DNA of 64,000 nucleotides from Verrucomicrobiia bacterium (GTDB taxonomy: Bacteria; Verrucomicrobiota; Verrucomicrobiia; Limisphaerales; UBA9464): positions 1-64,000 of the forward strand of contig JAHCBB010000018.1 in assembly GCA_019634635.1 (NCBI GenBank), written 5' to 3'. A program made the translations under genes and the position numbers. Below the pieces are notes generated by a model, which was not told the DNA's origin, searched no databases, and worked only from the letters and a program-made list of their open reading frames with translations. The stretch's first letter is position 1. Each line of letters starts with the position of its first letter. Of this stretch, positions 44,726-55,511 are shown in pieces.

Positions 44726-45990
44726 TGCTCCACGCCATTCCCGTCCGCCAGTTCGGTGCCTTCGGTGATCCCATGGCCGAGGCCGTGTCGCGGTGTGTCC
44801 ATTGCGGCTTTTGCCTCGCGGCGTGTCCGACGTACCGGGAGCTTGGCCAGGAAATGGATTCCCCGAGGGGCCGCATCGTGTTGATGAAGTCGGTGTTGGA
44901 GGGGGCCATGCCGTGGACGGCGGCGCAGCCGCATGTGGAGCGCTGCCTGGGTTGCCTCGCCTGCGAGCCGGCCTGTCCGAGCGGCGTGCCGTACCGCGAC
45001 CTCATCAGCCCGTTTCGTGCCCTGGCGGCATCCAGGGTGCGTCGTCCGTGGGGTGAACGATTCCGACGGTATGTGGTCGCCCAGACGCTGCCCCACCCGC
45101 GTCGGTTCCGCTGGGCCGTCCGCCTGGGCACCTGGGCGCGGCGGCTCTGGCTGCCGGTGCCCGGGCCTCTCCAGCCCATGACCGACCTGCTGCCCGCCGC
45201 GCTGCCGCCGGCCCAATCCTGGCCGGAACGTGTCCAAGCCGTCCCGCCCCGGCGCGCCCGAGTGGCCCTGCTGGCAGGTTGTGCGCAGCAGGTGCTCGCG
45301 CCGGACATCCTGTCCGCGACGGTTGCCGTCCTGACCCGAAACGGCGTGGAGGTCCGGGTGCCGTCCGGGCAGGGGTGCTGCGGAGGCCTTTCCTGGCACA
45401 CCGGGGACCAGGACGCCGCCCGCCATTTTGCGCGTGTGAATCTGGCGGCGTTTCCGTCGGACGTGGATGCCATCCTTACCACGGCAGCCGGTTGCGGGTC
45501 GGCCCTCCACGAATACCCGTTGATGCTGCGGGGAACGGATGATGAAGGTCGGGCCCGGGAGCTCGCCGGGCGGGTTGAGGATGTGAGCGTGTTCCTTGCG
45601 CGTCTTGGCCTGCGCACGCCCCTCCGAACCCCACGACTGCGGGTCGCGTACCACGACGCCTGTCACCTCGTGCACGCGCAGGGGGTCCGTCAGGCCCCAA
45701 GGAATCTCCTGCGATCCATCTCCGGGGTCGAGCTGGTGGAGTTGTCGGATCCCGAGTTCTGCTGTGGCAGTGCCGGCAGCTACAACCTCGACCAGCCTGA
45801 GCTCGCGTCCTCGCTGGGTCGGCGCAAGGCGCAGGCGGTGGTGGATTCCGGTGCGGACCTCGTGGTATCCGGGAACATCGGGTGTCTGAACCAGCTTGAG
45901 GTGCATCTGAAGGCGCTGGGGCGTGCGGTGCCGGTGCGGCACACGGTCCAGGTGATCCGGGACTCCATGACGGGGAACGGCGCGTCATGA
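44725..45990 (+). CDS. glcF: Glycolate oxidase iron-sulfur subunit GlcF
   Basis: This 421-residue protein has two [4Fe-4S] motifs, [12 protein letters not shown] near residue 30 and [12 protein letters not shown] near residue 75. Two CCG domains follow ('[15 protein letters not shown]' and '[15 protein letters not shown]'), so it is the electron-transfer subunit passing electrons from glycolate or lactate to the quinone pool. It overlaps glcE upstream and lldP downstream (ATGA). Confidence 0.93.
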   Translation: MLHAIPVRQFGAFGDPMAEAVSRCVHCGFCLAACPTYRELGQEMDSPRGRIVLMKSVLEGAMPWTAAQPHVERCLGCLACEPACPSGVPYRDLISPFRALAASRVRRPWGERFRRYVVAQTLPHPRRFRWAVRLGTWARRLWLPVPGPLQPMTDLLPAALPPAQSWPERVQAVPPRRARVALLAGCAQQVLAPDILSATVAVLTRNGVEVRVPSGQGCCGGLSWHTGDQDAARHFARVNLAAFPSDVDAILTTAAGCGSALHEYPLMLRGTDDEGRARELAGRVEDVSVFLARLGLRTPLRTPRLRVAYHDACHLVHAQGVRQAPRNLLRSISGVELVELSDPEFCCGSAGSYNLDQPELASSLGRRKAQAVVDSGADLVVSGNIGCLNQLEVHLKALGRAVPVRHTVQVIRDSMTGNGAS

Positions 45991-47618
45991 CGTGGTCGCA
46001 CAACTACGCGCCGCTGGGCGGTCTGGGAGTGTCCGCATTGGTCGCCACGCTGCCGGTGGTGACCCTCCTGGGGTTGCTCGCCTTCTGGCACGTGCGGGCG
46101 CAGCTCGCGGCCCTGGCAGGTCTGGCGGTGGCATTCGCGCTGGCGATCGGGGTGTACGAAATGCCGTCCCGGCTGGCGGGGGCCGCCATGGCCTACGGGG
46201 CCGCCTTCGGCCTGTTTCCGATCGGATGGATCATTCTCAACGCCATCTTCATCTACAACCTCTCAGTACGCACCGGTCAGTTTGCGGTGCTGCAGCAGCA
46301 GGTGGCCGGGGTGTCCGGGGACCGTCGCATCCAGGCGCTGCTCATTGCGTTCGGATTCGGCGCCTTCATCGAGGGGGCGGCGGGATTCGGAGCTCCCGTG
46401 GCCATCACCGGGGCGCTGATGATCGGACTTGGGTTTCGTCCGCTGGAGGCCGCCCGACTGGCCCTGATCGGCAACACGGCGCCCGTGGCGTTCGGCGCCC
46501 TGGGCACGCCGCTGCTGACCCTGGCGCGAATCACGAATCTCGACGTCATGGACCTGAGTGCGATGGTCGGACGCCAGTTGCCCATTTTTTCGCTGATCGT
46601 CCCCTTTTGGTTGGTGGCGGCGCAGGTGGGGTGGCGGGGGATGCTGGCGGTCTGGCCTGCGTGCCTGGTGACCGGTCTCAGCTTTGGCATCCTGCAGTTT
46701 GTGGTCAGCAATTTCCACGGACCGTGGCTGGTGGACATCGTGGCATCCGTCGGTTCCATGGGATCGCTGGTCGTCTTCATGCGCTGGTGGCGGCCCCGCG
46801 ACCGGAGGGAATCCCCGGCGCCCGCGCCGGAGCGGCAGCCGGTGGCGGCGTCCGGACGTCCATGGCGTGCCTGGATCCCCTGGGTGTTCCTGACGGTGCT
46901 GGTGTTTGTGTGGGGTCTGCCATCGGTCAAGTCCACACTCAACGGCTGGTTCGCGCCGTCGCTGGAGGTTCCCTGGCTGCACCGGGCTGTGGTGCGCGTG
47001 CCCCCGGCAGTGCCGCAACCGGAGCCGGAGCCCGCGATTTTTCAGGGGAATCTCCTGTCGGCGACGGGGACGGCGTTGCTCCTGGCCGGACTGCTGTCGG
47101 GGATGGCCCTTGGCGTGGGGCCCCGGCGACTGGCGGCGATTTACGGCCGCACCCTGTGGAGCCTCCGGGTTTCGTTGCTGACGATTGCGCTCATGTTGGC
47201 CCTGGGCTTTACCACCCGTTACAGCGGCACCGACACCACCCTGGGGCTGGCCATGGCCGGTACCGGGATCCTGTTTCCCTTCTTCTCGCCGCTGATCGGA
47301 TGGCTCGGGGTCGCCCTGACCGGGAGCGACACGTCGTCCAATGTTCTGTTTGGCAATCTGCAGCAGGTGACGGCACAGCAGCTCAATCTGTCCCCGGTGC
47401 TGATGGCGGCGTCCAACAGTTCCGGAGGCGTCATGGGAAAAATGATTGATGCCCAAAGCATCGTGGTGGCCAGCGTGGCGACCGGGGGACACGCCGACAG
47501 TCCGGATGCCGGCACCGTGCTCCGGTCCGTGTTCTGGCACAGCGTCGTGCTTGCGGTGTTGATGGGGATCCTGGTCATGATCCAGGCCTATTGGCTGACG
47601 GGCTGGATTCCCAAATAG
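45987..47618 (+). CDS. lldP: L-lactate/glycolate permease (LldP/LctP family)
   Basis: This 543-residue membrane carrier has about 12-14 helices. Signature blocks are '[20 protein letters not shown]', '[15 protein letters not shown]', '[20 protein letters not shown]' and '[20 protein letters not shown]'. It imports lactate or glycolate with protons. The start overlaps the glcF stop by 4 bp, completing a glcE-glcF-lldP operon for 2-hydroxyacid uptake and oxidation. Confidence 0.94.
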   Translation: MTWSHNYAPLGGLGVSALVATLPVVTLLGLLAFWHVRAQLAALAGLAVAFALAIGVYEMPSRLAGAAMAYGAAFGLFPIGWIILNAIFIYNLSVRTGQFAVLQQQVAGVSGDRRIQALLIAFGFGAFIEGAAGFGAPVAITGALMIGLGFRPLEAARLALIGNTAPVAFGALGTPLLTLARITNLDVMDLSAMVGRQLPIFSLIVPFWLVAAQVGWRGMLAVWPACLVTGLSFGILQFVVSNFHGPWLVDIVASVGSMGSLVVFMRWWRPRDRRESPAPAPERQPVAASGRPWRAWIPWVFLTVLVFVWGLPSVKSTLNGWFAPSLEVPWLHRAVVRVPPAVPQPEPEPAIFQGNLLSATGTALLLAGLLSGMALGVGPRRLAAIYGRTLWSLRVSLLTIALMLALGFTTRYSGTDTTLGLAMAGTGILFPFFSPLIGWLGVALTGSDTSSNVLFGNLQQVTAQQLNLSPVLMAASNSSGGVMGKMIDAQSIVVASVATGGHADSPDAGTVLRSVFWHSVVLAVLMGILVMIQAYWLTGWIPK

Positions 47619-47641
47619 CGGTGCCGCGGGCTCCGGACGGC

Positions 47642-49924
47642 TCAGAACGGGGCCCGAATCTGAAACAGACGTTCGGTCAGCCCCTCCGGAACCCACCAAC
47701 CGGCCTCCTGAACACGCCCGGGGGCGTTGGTCAACAACCTCCACGGCAGGCCGGCTTGCGGTGTGCCCCAGATTTCCGCCGGCTGCTCCGGAGTCGAGGG
47801 CCAGGCGAGGCGTGGGGGTTCCTCGGGGTTGAGATCGAGGGTGGCGACCCACGGCGTCTCGTTGAGGTCGGGATCACTTCCGGCGAGGGCCTCCGCAGCG
47901 TTGGACCATCCATCGCGGTCCGGGTCGTCCCGTGGCCCCCAGGCGAGGGTTTTCAGCCGGTCGCGTTCCCAGTCGTCATCCAGACCATCCGCATCGGAAT
48001 CCCGGATCGTGCGGCCGGTCAGGATCAGTTCCGCCGAATGAAGCCGGCCGGCGATGCCGGGCTGGTGATCCACGATTTCGAGAAACCAGGAGCCCAGGCT
48101 GCTCTCGCCGAGGTGGAGCACCGAGAGAAAGGTCCACTCCGGCGGCACCGGGGCGTCCGCGGAGCCGGGACGCAGCAATTGCGAACGGGTCTCTGCCGGA
48201 GCGATGAGCCGGACTTCCAGGTCCTGTCCCCGGTCGTGGCTCCACTGAACCCTCACCTGTGCGTGCTGGACTGAGAGGGGATGGGTGACCGCGAACTCCA
48301 GGCGAAGGCCCGCTTCGGAGGCACCGTCCGGGATTGGGCTGCCGGTGATCCGGGAAAGCCGCACGCTGTTCGCTGCGGGCTGCGGGACCCAGTTCCTGGC
48401 AAGTCGGACCGCGGTCGCCGCATTGGGTACTCCGAATCCGGTGTCGTGGCTCACCAGGAACCCGGCGCCGTTGGTCTGGAGGTCGGACGCCGAGGGATCG
48501 GTCTGGCGCGCGGACAACGCCAGAATCTGCGGCACATCCCGCCAGGTCAGGCGCGGGTTGACGGAAAGAATCAGGGCCACACAGCCGCTCACCAGGGGCG
48601 CGGATGCCGATGTGCCGCTGAACCGTTGGGCGCCAGCCAGGTAGTCTGCCGCGGTCGGATCTCCAGCAACGTTGAAGCGGTTGAGTCCGGCCGCTCCCGT
48701 TCGGTCGGTCGTGACGAGACCCGCCTGTCCCGCCCGACTGTCGCCGCTGAGTGCGGCGACCAGCACGCAGGCACCCGGGGTGCTGTAGGAGGCGTACCGT
48801 CCGTCGGCCCGCACAGACGCAACGGTGATCTGGCGCGGGTCGTTGGCATACCCGTCGAGGTTCGCGTCCCCGGAGCCGCGGCGGAAGTTGTAGTCGGTTT
48901 CTCGGGTGTTGCCGGCGGAGCGCACCAGGATGGTGCCCAGCCCGTGCCGTCCATGTCCCACGGCATCCCGGATGGCCTCGTTCTCCAGCAGGCGCTGTTC
49001 CACGAACAGGAAGTCGGAATTGCCCCAGGAATGATTCTGAACCGCCACGACGTCCCCCCCGGCCTGGAACATTTCCGCCATGGCGGCATCGTCGGGGAGT
49101 TCGCCGTCCGCATCGAAGATGACCCAGCTGGCGAGCCGGGACTCCGGAGCAATCCCGGCGAGGCCGATGCCATTGTTGGCGGTTGCCGCGATCAGGCCGG
49201 CGACCGCCGTGCCGTGGTATAGGGCATCCGTCCAGTGGGTTCCGTCGGTGCGGTCATTGTGGAAATTTCGGTGCGGTCCGGTGGCATTGGCCGCCAGGTC
49301 CGCGTGGGTCAGTTCCATGCCGTCATCCGCCACCGCCACGGTCACCCCTGCACCCCGGCCCAGGGGCCAGGCCCCGCGCACATTGAGATCCGGGCCGTCC
49401 GCGAGGAACGCCCCGGGTGATGCCGGCGACTGAAGGGCCACCTGCAGCGGAAAGTACCGATCGTCGGGGCGGGGCGCGTACGGGAAATGGCGGCGCAGGG
49501 AAGCGCGCCGGACCGTGGGAACGGCCACTTCCACCCCGGACCTCCGTGAAAGCGCCGCCGCGCTGGCGACCGCGGCGGTCGCGTCCGCCGCCTCGAGGAC
49601 CCGGGTCCGCTCATCCACCTGACGCCACAGCGCCATCCGGTTCAGTTCCGGGAATTCATCGAAACGGCTCCCAGGTTGCAACCGGAGCACGATGCGGCGT
49701 CCCAGGGCGACAGCGTCTGGACGGCCGGTGCGCCGCGCCGGAATCCATTCAGGTCCCGGCGCACCTGCGGCCAGCGATCGTGTCATGATGGGAGCCTCCG
49801 TCAGCTCGTAGGCCACCAGCCGCGGCTCCCGGAATTCGACGGTTTCGGCGGCCGCAACCAGCGCCCAGACGCCGGCGGCGACCCTGAGCGCAGTCCTTCC
49901 AAGCCATGCCCACAACCCCTGCAC
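47642..49924 (-). CDS. Subtilisin-family (S8) serine protease with P-domain, exported
   Basis: This 760-residue protein has a hydrophobic N-terminus (LRVAAGVWALVAAAE) and a prodomain-like region to ~175. The kexin-like catalytic domain follows with Asp200 in VAVADDGME, His237 in YHGTAVAG and Ser439 in FSGTSASAP. A proprotein-convertase P (Homo B) domain lies at ~530-650 ('WTFLSVLHLGESSLGSWFLE'). A calcium-motif-like 'DSDADGLDDDWE' and a short beta C-terminus complete it. It degrades or processes proteins outside the cytoplasm. It converges on lldP with 23 bp between stops. Confidence 0.92.
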   Translation of the reverse strand: MQGLWAWLGRTALRVAAGVWALVAAAETVEFREPRLVAYELTEAPIMTRSLAAGAPGPEWIPARRTGRPDAVALGRRIVLRLQPGSRFDEFPELNRMALWRQVDERTRVLEAADATAAVASAAALSRRSGVEVAVPTVRRASLRRHFPYAPRPDDRYFPLQVALQSPASPGAFLADGPDLNVRGAWPLGRGAGVTVAVADDGMELTHADLAANATGPHRNFHNDRTDGTHWTDALYHGTAVAGLIAATANNGIGLAGIAPESRLASWVIFDADGELPDDAAMAEMFQAGGDVVAVQNHSWGNSDFLFVEQRLLENEAIRDAVGHGRHGLGTILVRSAGNTRETDYNFRRGSGDANLDGYANDPRQITVASVRADGRYASYSTPGACVLVAALSGDSRAGQAGLVTTDRTGAAGLNRFNVAGDPTAADYLAGAQRFSGTSASAPLVSGCVALILSVNPRLTWRDVPQILALSARQTDPSASDLQTNGAGFLVSHDTGFGVPNAATAVRLARNWVPQPAANSVRLSRITGSPIPDGASEAGLRLEFAVTHPLSVQHAQVRVQWSHDRGQDLEVRLIAPAETRSQLLRPGSADAPVPPEWTFLSVLHLGESSLGSWFLEIVDHQPGIAGRLHSAELILTGRTIRDSDADGLDDDWERDRLKTLAWGPRDDPDRDGWSNAAEALAGSDPDLNETPWVATLDLNPEEPPRLAWPSTPEQPAEIWGTPQAGLPWRLLTNAPGRVQEAGWWVPEGLTERLFQIRAPF

Positions 49925-50017
49925 CGGGACATCCTAGCGAACCATTGCTCCCGTCGCGAGTGGGCGTGAAGTGGCACCTGACTTTCCCGCGCCGGGCTTT
50001 CACCGCACCATGGCCGC

Positions 50018-51112
50018 GTGCATCTGGCGGATCTGCGACTCCGGGACTTTCGGAACTACGAGCGGCTGGATGCCAGTTTCGGCCCCGGGTTTCATCTGCT
50101 GTCGGGTCGGAACGCCCAGGGCAAGACGAACTTGCTTGAAGCGATCTACCTGCTCGCGACGCTGCGTTCCTTTCGCGGGGCAGGGGGGGGCCAGATGGTC
50201 CGGCACGGGGCCAAGGGTTACTTTGTCGGCGGCAGGATCGTCGGCACCGGGACGGCGGAGGTGAGGACCTACTGGTCTCCCGGGGAGCGGCGCCTGACAC
50301 TCAATGGGGCGCCGGTGCGTCGGGTTGCCGACTACATGGGCACCCTGAGGGCGGTGGTGTTCTGCGCCGAGGATGTGCAGTTGATCAAGGGTCTGGCCCG
50401 GGTCCGGCGCCGTTTTCTGGACCTTCTGCTCGTGCAGTCGCGTCCGGAGTACCTGCCGCTGTTGCTCCGCTACACCCAGGCGCTTCGCCTGCGCAACGCG
50501 CTGCTGAAACGGCCGCAGCCTGACGAGGACCAGCTGATGGCGTTCTCAGGCGAACTGGTGCGCTGCGGCGAGGCCCTCATGGCGGCCCGAAGCGAGCTGG
50601 TGCCCGGGATTGCCCCCGGTGTGGAGCGCGCGTTCCGGGACATCTCCACGGGCGCGGATGCTTTGGGGCTTGCCTATCACCCGTCGGTGCGCGGCGACCT
50701 GGCGGTGGCGATGGCCAACAGCCGGTCGCGCGAACGGATCCAGCGGACGACGCTGGTCGGCCCCCACCGCGATGACCTGTCACTCACGGTGAATGGACAG
50801 GCGGCGGGTCCGTACACCAGCGAGGGACAAAAGCGTTCGCTGGCGCTGGCGCTCAAGATGGCGCAGGCGGAGTTCCTGACCGAACTCCATGGCACGGCGC
50901 CCGTCCTGCTGATTGATGACGTACTGGGGGAATTGGATGCCGCCCGGCGCACCGGATTTCTGCCGTTGCTCACCCAATGTCGTCGAGCGGGCGGGCAGGT
51001 GTTCATGACCTGCACCACCGAGGCGTGGCCGCGGGATCTGGGGGCCGAACGGGTCCGCTGGCGGGTCGAAGGGGGCGGTTTGGAGAGGCGCGATGAAGGA
51101 TCGGAATGCTGA
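50018..51112 (+). CDS. recF: DNA replication/repair protein RecF
   Basis: This 364-residue ABC-type ATPase starts (V)HLADLRLRDFRNYERLD and has Walker A GRNAQGKTNLLEAIYLL. The signature 'TSEGQKRSLALALKMAQ' precedes Walker B 'PVLLIDDVLGELD'. It loads RecA at gaps and supports replication restart. GTG at 50018 was chosen from family alignment. It is not next to dnaA or dnaN here, unlike the classical order. Confidence 0.95.
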   Translation: MHLADLRLRDFRNYERLDASFGPGFHLLSGRNAQGKTNLLEAIYLLATLRSFRGAGGGQMVRHGAKGYFVGGRIVGTGTAEVRTYWSPGERRLTLNGAPVRRVADYMGTLRAVVFCAEDVQLIKGLARVRRRFLDLLLVQSRPEYLPLLLRYTQALRLRNALLKRPQPDEDQLMAFSGELVRCGEALMAARSELVPGIAPGVERAFRDISTGADALGLAYHPSVRGDLAVAMANSRSRERIQRTTLVGPHRDDLSLTVNGQAAGPYTSEGQKRSLALALKMAQAEFLTELHGTAPVLLIDDVLGELDAARRTGFLPLLTQCRRAGGQVFMTCTTEAWPRDLGAERVRWRVEGGGLERRDEGSEC

Positions 51113-51289
51113 CCGGGAGGGATCAAGGAGCCTCAAAGGCGGAAAGCGATGGCGTGTCGTCCTCCCGGATCCCGTCCGGGCCCGAAGATGGCGGCGTCCG
51201 AAGCGGCCCGTCGGGCAGCACGACAAACCCCGGCTCGGGACTTTCGGCGGGTTTGCGGCGATGTCATCGTCTCTGCGTCTGCCGGAATC

Positions 51290-53788
51290 ATGCGCTGCCA
51301 TCAGGTCATTGGAGTTGCCGCGGGATTGCTCGTGAGTGGCGGCGGCGCGGGCGCGGCGGTGGACTTCGCGCGCGAGATTCTGCCGGTGCTGTCGGATGCC
51401 TGCTTTGCCTGCCACGGACCCGATTCCGGGGCCCGAAAGGCGGGGTTGAGACTCGACACTCCGGACGGGGCCCGGGGTGCGGGACGCAGCGGGGAGCGGG
51501 CCATCGTCCCGGGCCATGCGGAGCGGAGTGAACTCTGGCGGCGCATCAACGCAGGCGACCCCGATGACGTCATGCCGCCACCGGAGTCCAACCGCCGGCT
51601 GTCCGCCGCGCAGCGGGACCGGATCCGGGCGTGGATCGAGGAGGGCGCCCCGTGGGGGCGCCACTGGGCGTACGAGCCGCCCCAACGACCGGTCCCCCCG
51701 GTTTCGGAGGGCGGGATGGCGGGCGTCCGGAATGCTTTGGATGCCTTCGTCGCGACCCGCCTGCGCGACGAGGGATGGGTGGCCGCTCCGGAGGCGTCGC
51801 GGGAAACCCTGCTCCGTCGGGTGAGTTTGGACCTGTCCGGGCTGCCGCCGACGCCTGAAGAGGTCGCGGCGTTCGTCCGGGATCCCGACCCCGCGGCCTA
51901 CGAACGGCAGGTGGACCGGTTGCTTGCCTCGCCCCGCCTTGGGGAACGGCTCGCCTGGGACTGGCTGGAGGCGGCGCGCTACGCTGATTCCAATGGGTAT
52001 CAGGGCGACTCCGAGCGGACGATGTGGCCCTGGCGCGACTGGGTGATCTCGGCGTTCAACCGGAATCTCCCATTCGACACCTTCACCCTCTGGCAGATCG
52101 CGGGTGATTTGATGCCGGAGGCGCCACGGGAGGCGACGCTGGCCACCGGCTTTTTGCGGAACCACATGATCAACGGCGAGGGCGGTCGGATCCCCGAGGA
52201 GAACCGTGTGGACTACCTCTTTGACCAGGCGGAGACGGTTGCCACGGTGTGGCTGGCGGCGACCTACAACTGCACCCGCTGCCACGACCACAAGTATGAC
52301 CCGCACACCCAGCGCGATTACTTCAGTCTCGTGGCGTTCTTTAATCGCACGGCCGTGGATGGCAGCGGCGGTAATCCGCAGACTCCCCCGGTGCTGGAGA
52401 TGCCGGATGACGTTCAGGTCGCCCGAGGTGAGTTGCTGGAGGCGGAACGGAGTGCGGCCGTAGCGGCCACGACGGCGGCCGAGGCCCTGAAGTTTGCCGG
52501 CGAGTCGGGACCGGACGGGTCCGAAGGCCCCGACTCTGCGGAGTTGCCACGCGAAATTCTGGAAGTGCTCAAGGCGTTGCCGGGCGGGCGCGATGTCTCG
52601 AAATTGGAGAAGCTCGCCACCCATTTCCGGGAGTCTGATCCCGGCTATGCCTCCGTCATCGAGCGGCAGCGTGAAGCGCAGGCGGCCCTGGACGCACTGG
52701 CCCGATCCATCCCGCGCGTCATGGTGATGGCCGACGTCGCCAGCCCACGGCCCACTTTTGTCCTGAACCGCGGGAGCTACCTGGAGCCGACCACCGAGGT
52801 GGACGTGGCCCTGCCGTCCGCACTGGCTACGACGGGGACGCTGTCGGTCTCCAACCGTCTCGGGCTTGCGCGATGGCTGGTGTCGCCCGGCAACCCGTTG
52901 ACCGCGCGGGTGGCGGTCAACCGCTGGTGGCAGGCGTTGTTCGGTACCGGGTTGGTGAAGACTTCGGAAGATTTTGGCGTGCAGGGCGAGCACCCGTCGC
53001 ATCCGGAACTCCTCGACTGGCTGGCCTGTGAATTCATGGAGTCTGGCTGGGATGTGAAGCGACTGTTGCGCCTGCTGGTCACCAGCGGGACCTACCGCCA
53101 GTCGTCCGTGGTCCCGCCTGACCTGGCGGCTCAGGACCCCGAAAACCGGCTTCTGGCGCGCGGACCGCGCTTTCGAATGCCCTCGTGGATGATTCGCGAC
53201 GCGGCGCTGGCCGCCTCCGGCCTTCTCGCGGAGACGGCGGGCGGGCCCGCGGTGAAGCCTTACCAGCCACCCGGGATCTGGGAGGAAGCCACCTTTGGGA
53301 ACAAGCGCTATGATCAGGATCATGGCGCTGCGTTGTACCGGCGCAGCGTCTATGTCTTCTGGCGCCGGATTGTCGGTCCCACGATGTTTTTTGACGTGGC
53401 GAGCCGCCAGACCTGCACGGTGAGGACGCCGCGGACCAATGTGCCGCTGCATGCGTTGCTGACCCTCAATGACACGGCCCATCTCGAGGCGGCCCGAGTG
53501 CTCGCCAGCGTGCTGCTTGAAGGCGACGATCCCGACGATTCCGGGCGCCTTGCGGCGGCGTGCCGGAGGGTGCTGGGGCGGGATCCAACGACGGAGGAAC
53601 TCGACGTGCTCCAGCGCGGACTCGATCGCCATCGCGGAACATTTCGCAGGGATCCGGAAGCCGCGGCTGCCCTGGTGGCCGCGGGCGAGGCTCCGGGCGT
53701 CCCCGGCCTCGAGGCGCCGGAGCACGCCGCCTGGATGCTGCTTTGCAGCACCCTGCTCAACCTGGACGAGGCCTTGACCAAGGAATGA
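51290..53788 (+). CDS. PSCyt1-DUF1549-DUF1553 (planctomycete-type cytochrome c) protein, exported
   Basis: This 832-residue protein has a signal peptide ([20 protein letters not shown]). '[21 protein letters not shown]' carries a CxxCH haem motif (PSCyt1), with the DUF1549 block after it ('[18 protein letters not shown]', '[20 protein letters not shown]') and the C-terminal DUF1553 block ('[20 protein letters not shown]', '[19 protein letters not shown]'). Such proteins are typical of Planctomycetes and Verrucomicrobia and are usually paired with a DUF1501 protein, as here. The role is unproven but may involve periplasmic polysaccharide or sulfated-substrate use. Confidence 0.92.
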   Translation: MRCHQVIGVAAGLLVSGGGAGAAVDFAREILPVLSDACFACHGPDSGARKAGLRLDTPDGARGAGRSGERAIVPGHAERSELWRRINAGDPDDVMPPPESNRRLSAAQRDRIRAWIEEGAPWGRHWAYEPPQRPVPPVSEGGMAGVRNALDAFVATRLRDEGWVAAPEASRETLLRRVSLDLSGLPPTPEEVAAFVRDPDPAAYERQVDRLLASPRLGERLAWDWLEAARYADSNGYQGDSERTMWPWRDWVISAFNRNLPFDTFTLWQIAGDLMPEAPREATLATGFLRNHMINGEGGRIPEENRVDYLFDQAETVATVWLAATYNCTRCHDHKYDPHTQRDYFSLVAFFNRTAVDGSGGNPQTPPVLEMPDDVQVARGELLEAERSAAVAATTAAEALKFAGESGPDGSEGPDSAELPREILEVLKALPGGRDVSKLEKLATHFRESDPGYASVIERQREAQAALDALARSIPRVMVMADVASPRPTFVLNRGSYLEPTTEVDVALPSALATTGTLSVSNRLGLARWLVSPGNPLTARVAVNRWWQALFGTGLVKTSEDFGVQGEHPSHPELLDWLACEFMESGWDVKRLLRLLVTSGTYRQSSVVPPDLAAQDPENRLLARGPRFRMPSWMIRDAALAASGLLAETAGGPAVKPYQPPGIWEEATFGNKRYDQDHGAALYRRSVYVFWRRIVGPTMFFDVASRQTCTVRTPRTNVPLHALLTLNDTAHLEAARVLASVLLEGDDPDDSGRLAAACRRVLGRDPTTEELDVLQRGLDRHRGTFRRDPEAAAALVAAGEAPGVPGLEAPEHAAWMLLCSTLLNLDEALTKE

Positions 53789-53939
53789 GAACCCACACAC
53801 GAGGGATGGCCCGGCGCCGGCCGTGGAGGAATCCGGGCGCGCGGCCGTTTGAGCAACCAGTGGGGCGACCCGGCGGGGCGTTCTTCGGGATCCTGCGGGA
53901 CTCCTTGACGGAATCCCTCCACCGGGGGAGGGAGGAACC

Positions 53940-55484
53940 ATGAAGGATGAGGTGCGGGCGCAACGGCCAGCAGGCCCGGAGGTGACGACTTTTGCGCACG
54001 GCTCACCGGGAGGCTCCACCCACCCGGAGGACATGACGGCGGGCGCGGCGTCCCGTTTCCTGTGGTCCCGTCGTGAATTTCTCGGACGCTCGGGTGCCGG
54101 AATCGGTCTGGGGGCGCTCGCGGCGCTGTTCGCGCGTGACGGCGTCCTTGCGACACCGTCCGGCGGCCTGCCCGACCTGCCGCACCGCGCGCCAAGCGCG
54201 AAGCGGGTGATCTACCTGTTCCAGAACGGGGCGCCAACCCATGTGGACCTCTTTGATTACAAGCCGCGCCTCCAGGAGTTGCACGGGCAGCCAGTTCCGG
54301 TGGAGTCCATTGCCGGCAAACGTTTCAGCACGATGACGGGCCAGGCCGACGGGAAACTGTTGCTGGCCCCGATCGAACCGTTCCACCGGCGTGGGGAGAG
54401 CGGCGCGTGGGTGAGCGATCTTTTGCCGCACACGGCGGCGATTGCGGATGACCTGTGTTTCGTGAAGGGCCTGCACACCGACGCGGTGAACCATGCCCCC
54501 GGCATTTCGCTCCTCCTCAGCGGGGCGCAGATTCCCGGGCGTCCGACGCTGGGGGCGTGGCTGGCCTACGGGCTGGGCAGCGTCGCTGAAAACCTGCCGG
54601 CCTACGTCGTGATGACCTCGGTGAGCAAGGGCACGACCTGCGGACAGATCTTCTATGACTTCTACTGGGGATCGGGATTCCTGCCCTCCCGCTACCAGGG
54701 CGTGAAGTTCCGCGGCAGCGGCGAGCCCGTGTTGTATCTGGGCGATCCGCCGGGCATGAGCCGGATGACCCGCCGGGCGATGCTCGACGATGTCGCCGCC
54801 CTCAACGCCCTGAAACTTCAAGCGCACGGGGACCCGGAGATCGCGACGCGCATTGCGCAGTACGAAATGGCCTTCCGCATGCAGGCCAGCGTCCCGGAGC
54901 TCGCCGACCTGTCACGGGAACCGGAGTCCGTGCTGAACCTTTATGGACCGTCGGTCCGCGAACAGGGCACCTTTGCCTACAACTGCCTGATGGCGCGGCG
55001 CCTCATCGAGCGGGGGGTGCGTTGCGTCCAGGTCATGCACGCGGGCTGGGATCAACACAGCAGTCTCACCACCGAGCTTTACACGCAGTGCCGCGACACC
55101 GACCAGCCCTCAGCCGGCCTGGTTCGCGACCTGAAGCAGCGCGGACTGCTGGAGGACACCCTGGTGGTCTGGGGCGGAGAATTCGGCCGGACGCCGTTCA
55201 TCCAGGGCAAGCTGGAGGACCGGAAGCGGTGGGGTCGCGACCATCACCCCTATGCATTCACCACCTGGATGGCGGGCGGCGGCGTGAAACCGGGCCTCAG
55301 CTACGGGGAGACCGATGAACTCGGGATGAACGTGGTGCAGGATCCCGTGCACGTGCACGACCTGCAGGCGACCCTGCTGCATCTGATGGGCATCCATCAC
55401 GAGCGCCTGACCTACCGGTTCCAGGGCCGCGAATTCCGCCTGACCGACGTGCATGGCGCGGTGATCCGCGGCATCCTGGCGTGA
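53940..55484 (+). CDS. DUF1501 protein, Tat-exported
   Basis: This 514-residue protein of the sulfatase/phosphatase superfamily has a twin-arginine signal (WSRREFLGRSGAGIGLGALA). 'RVIYLFQNGAPTHVDLFDYK' is the family entry motif, and 'TLVVWGGEFGRTPFIQGKLE' and 'GRDHHPYAFTTWMAGGGVKPG' (in part) are metal-site-like blocks. A strong Shine-Dalgarno (GGGAGGGAGGA) precedes the ATG at 53940 and decides the start, leaving ~45 residues before the Tat motif. It follows its usual partner, the DUF1553 protein, by 151 bp. Confidence 0.92.
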   Translation: MKDEVRAQRPAGPEVTTFAHGSPGGSTHPEDMTAGAASRFLWSRREFLGRSGAGIGLGALAALFARDGVLATPSGGLPDLPHRAPSAKRVIYLFQNGAPTHVDLFDYKPRLQELHGQPVPVESIAGKRFSTMTGQADGKLLLAPIEPFHRRGESGAWVSDLLPHTAAIADDLCFVKGLHTDAVNHAPGISLLLSGAQIPGRPTLGAWLAYGLGSVAENLPAYVVMTSVSKGTTCGQIFYDFYWGSGFLPSRYQGVKFRGSGEPVLYLGDPPGMSRMTRRAMLDDVAALNALKLQAHGDPEIATRIAQYEMAFRMQASVPELADLSREPESVLNLYGPSVREQGTFAYNCLMARRLIERGVRCVQVMHAGWDQHSSLTTELYTQCRDTDQPSAGLVRDLKQRGLLEDTLVVWGGEFGRTPFIQGKLEDRKRWGRDHHPYAFTTWMAGGGVKPGLSYGETDELGMNVVQDPVHVHDLQATLLHLMGIHHERLTYRFQGREFRLTDVHGAVIRGILA

Positions 55485-55511
55485 TCGGCGGTTGTGGGTC
55501 CGGTCCGGCAG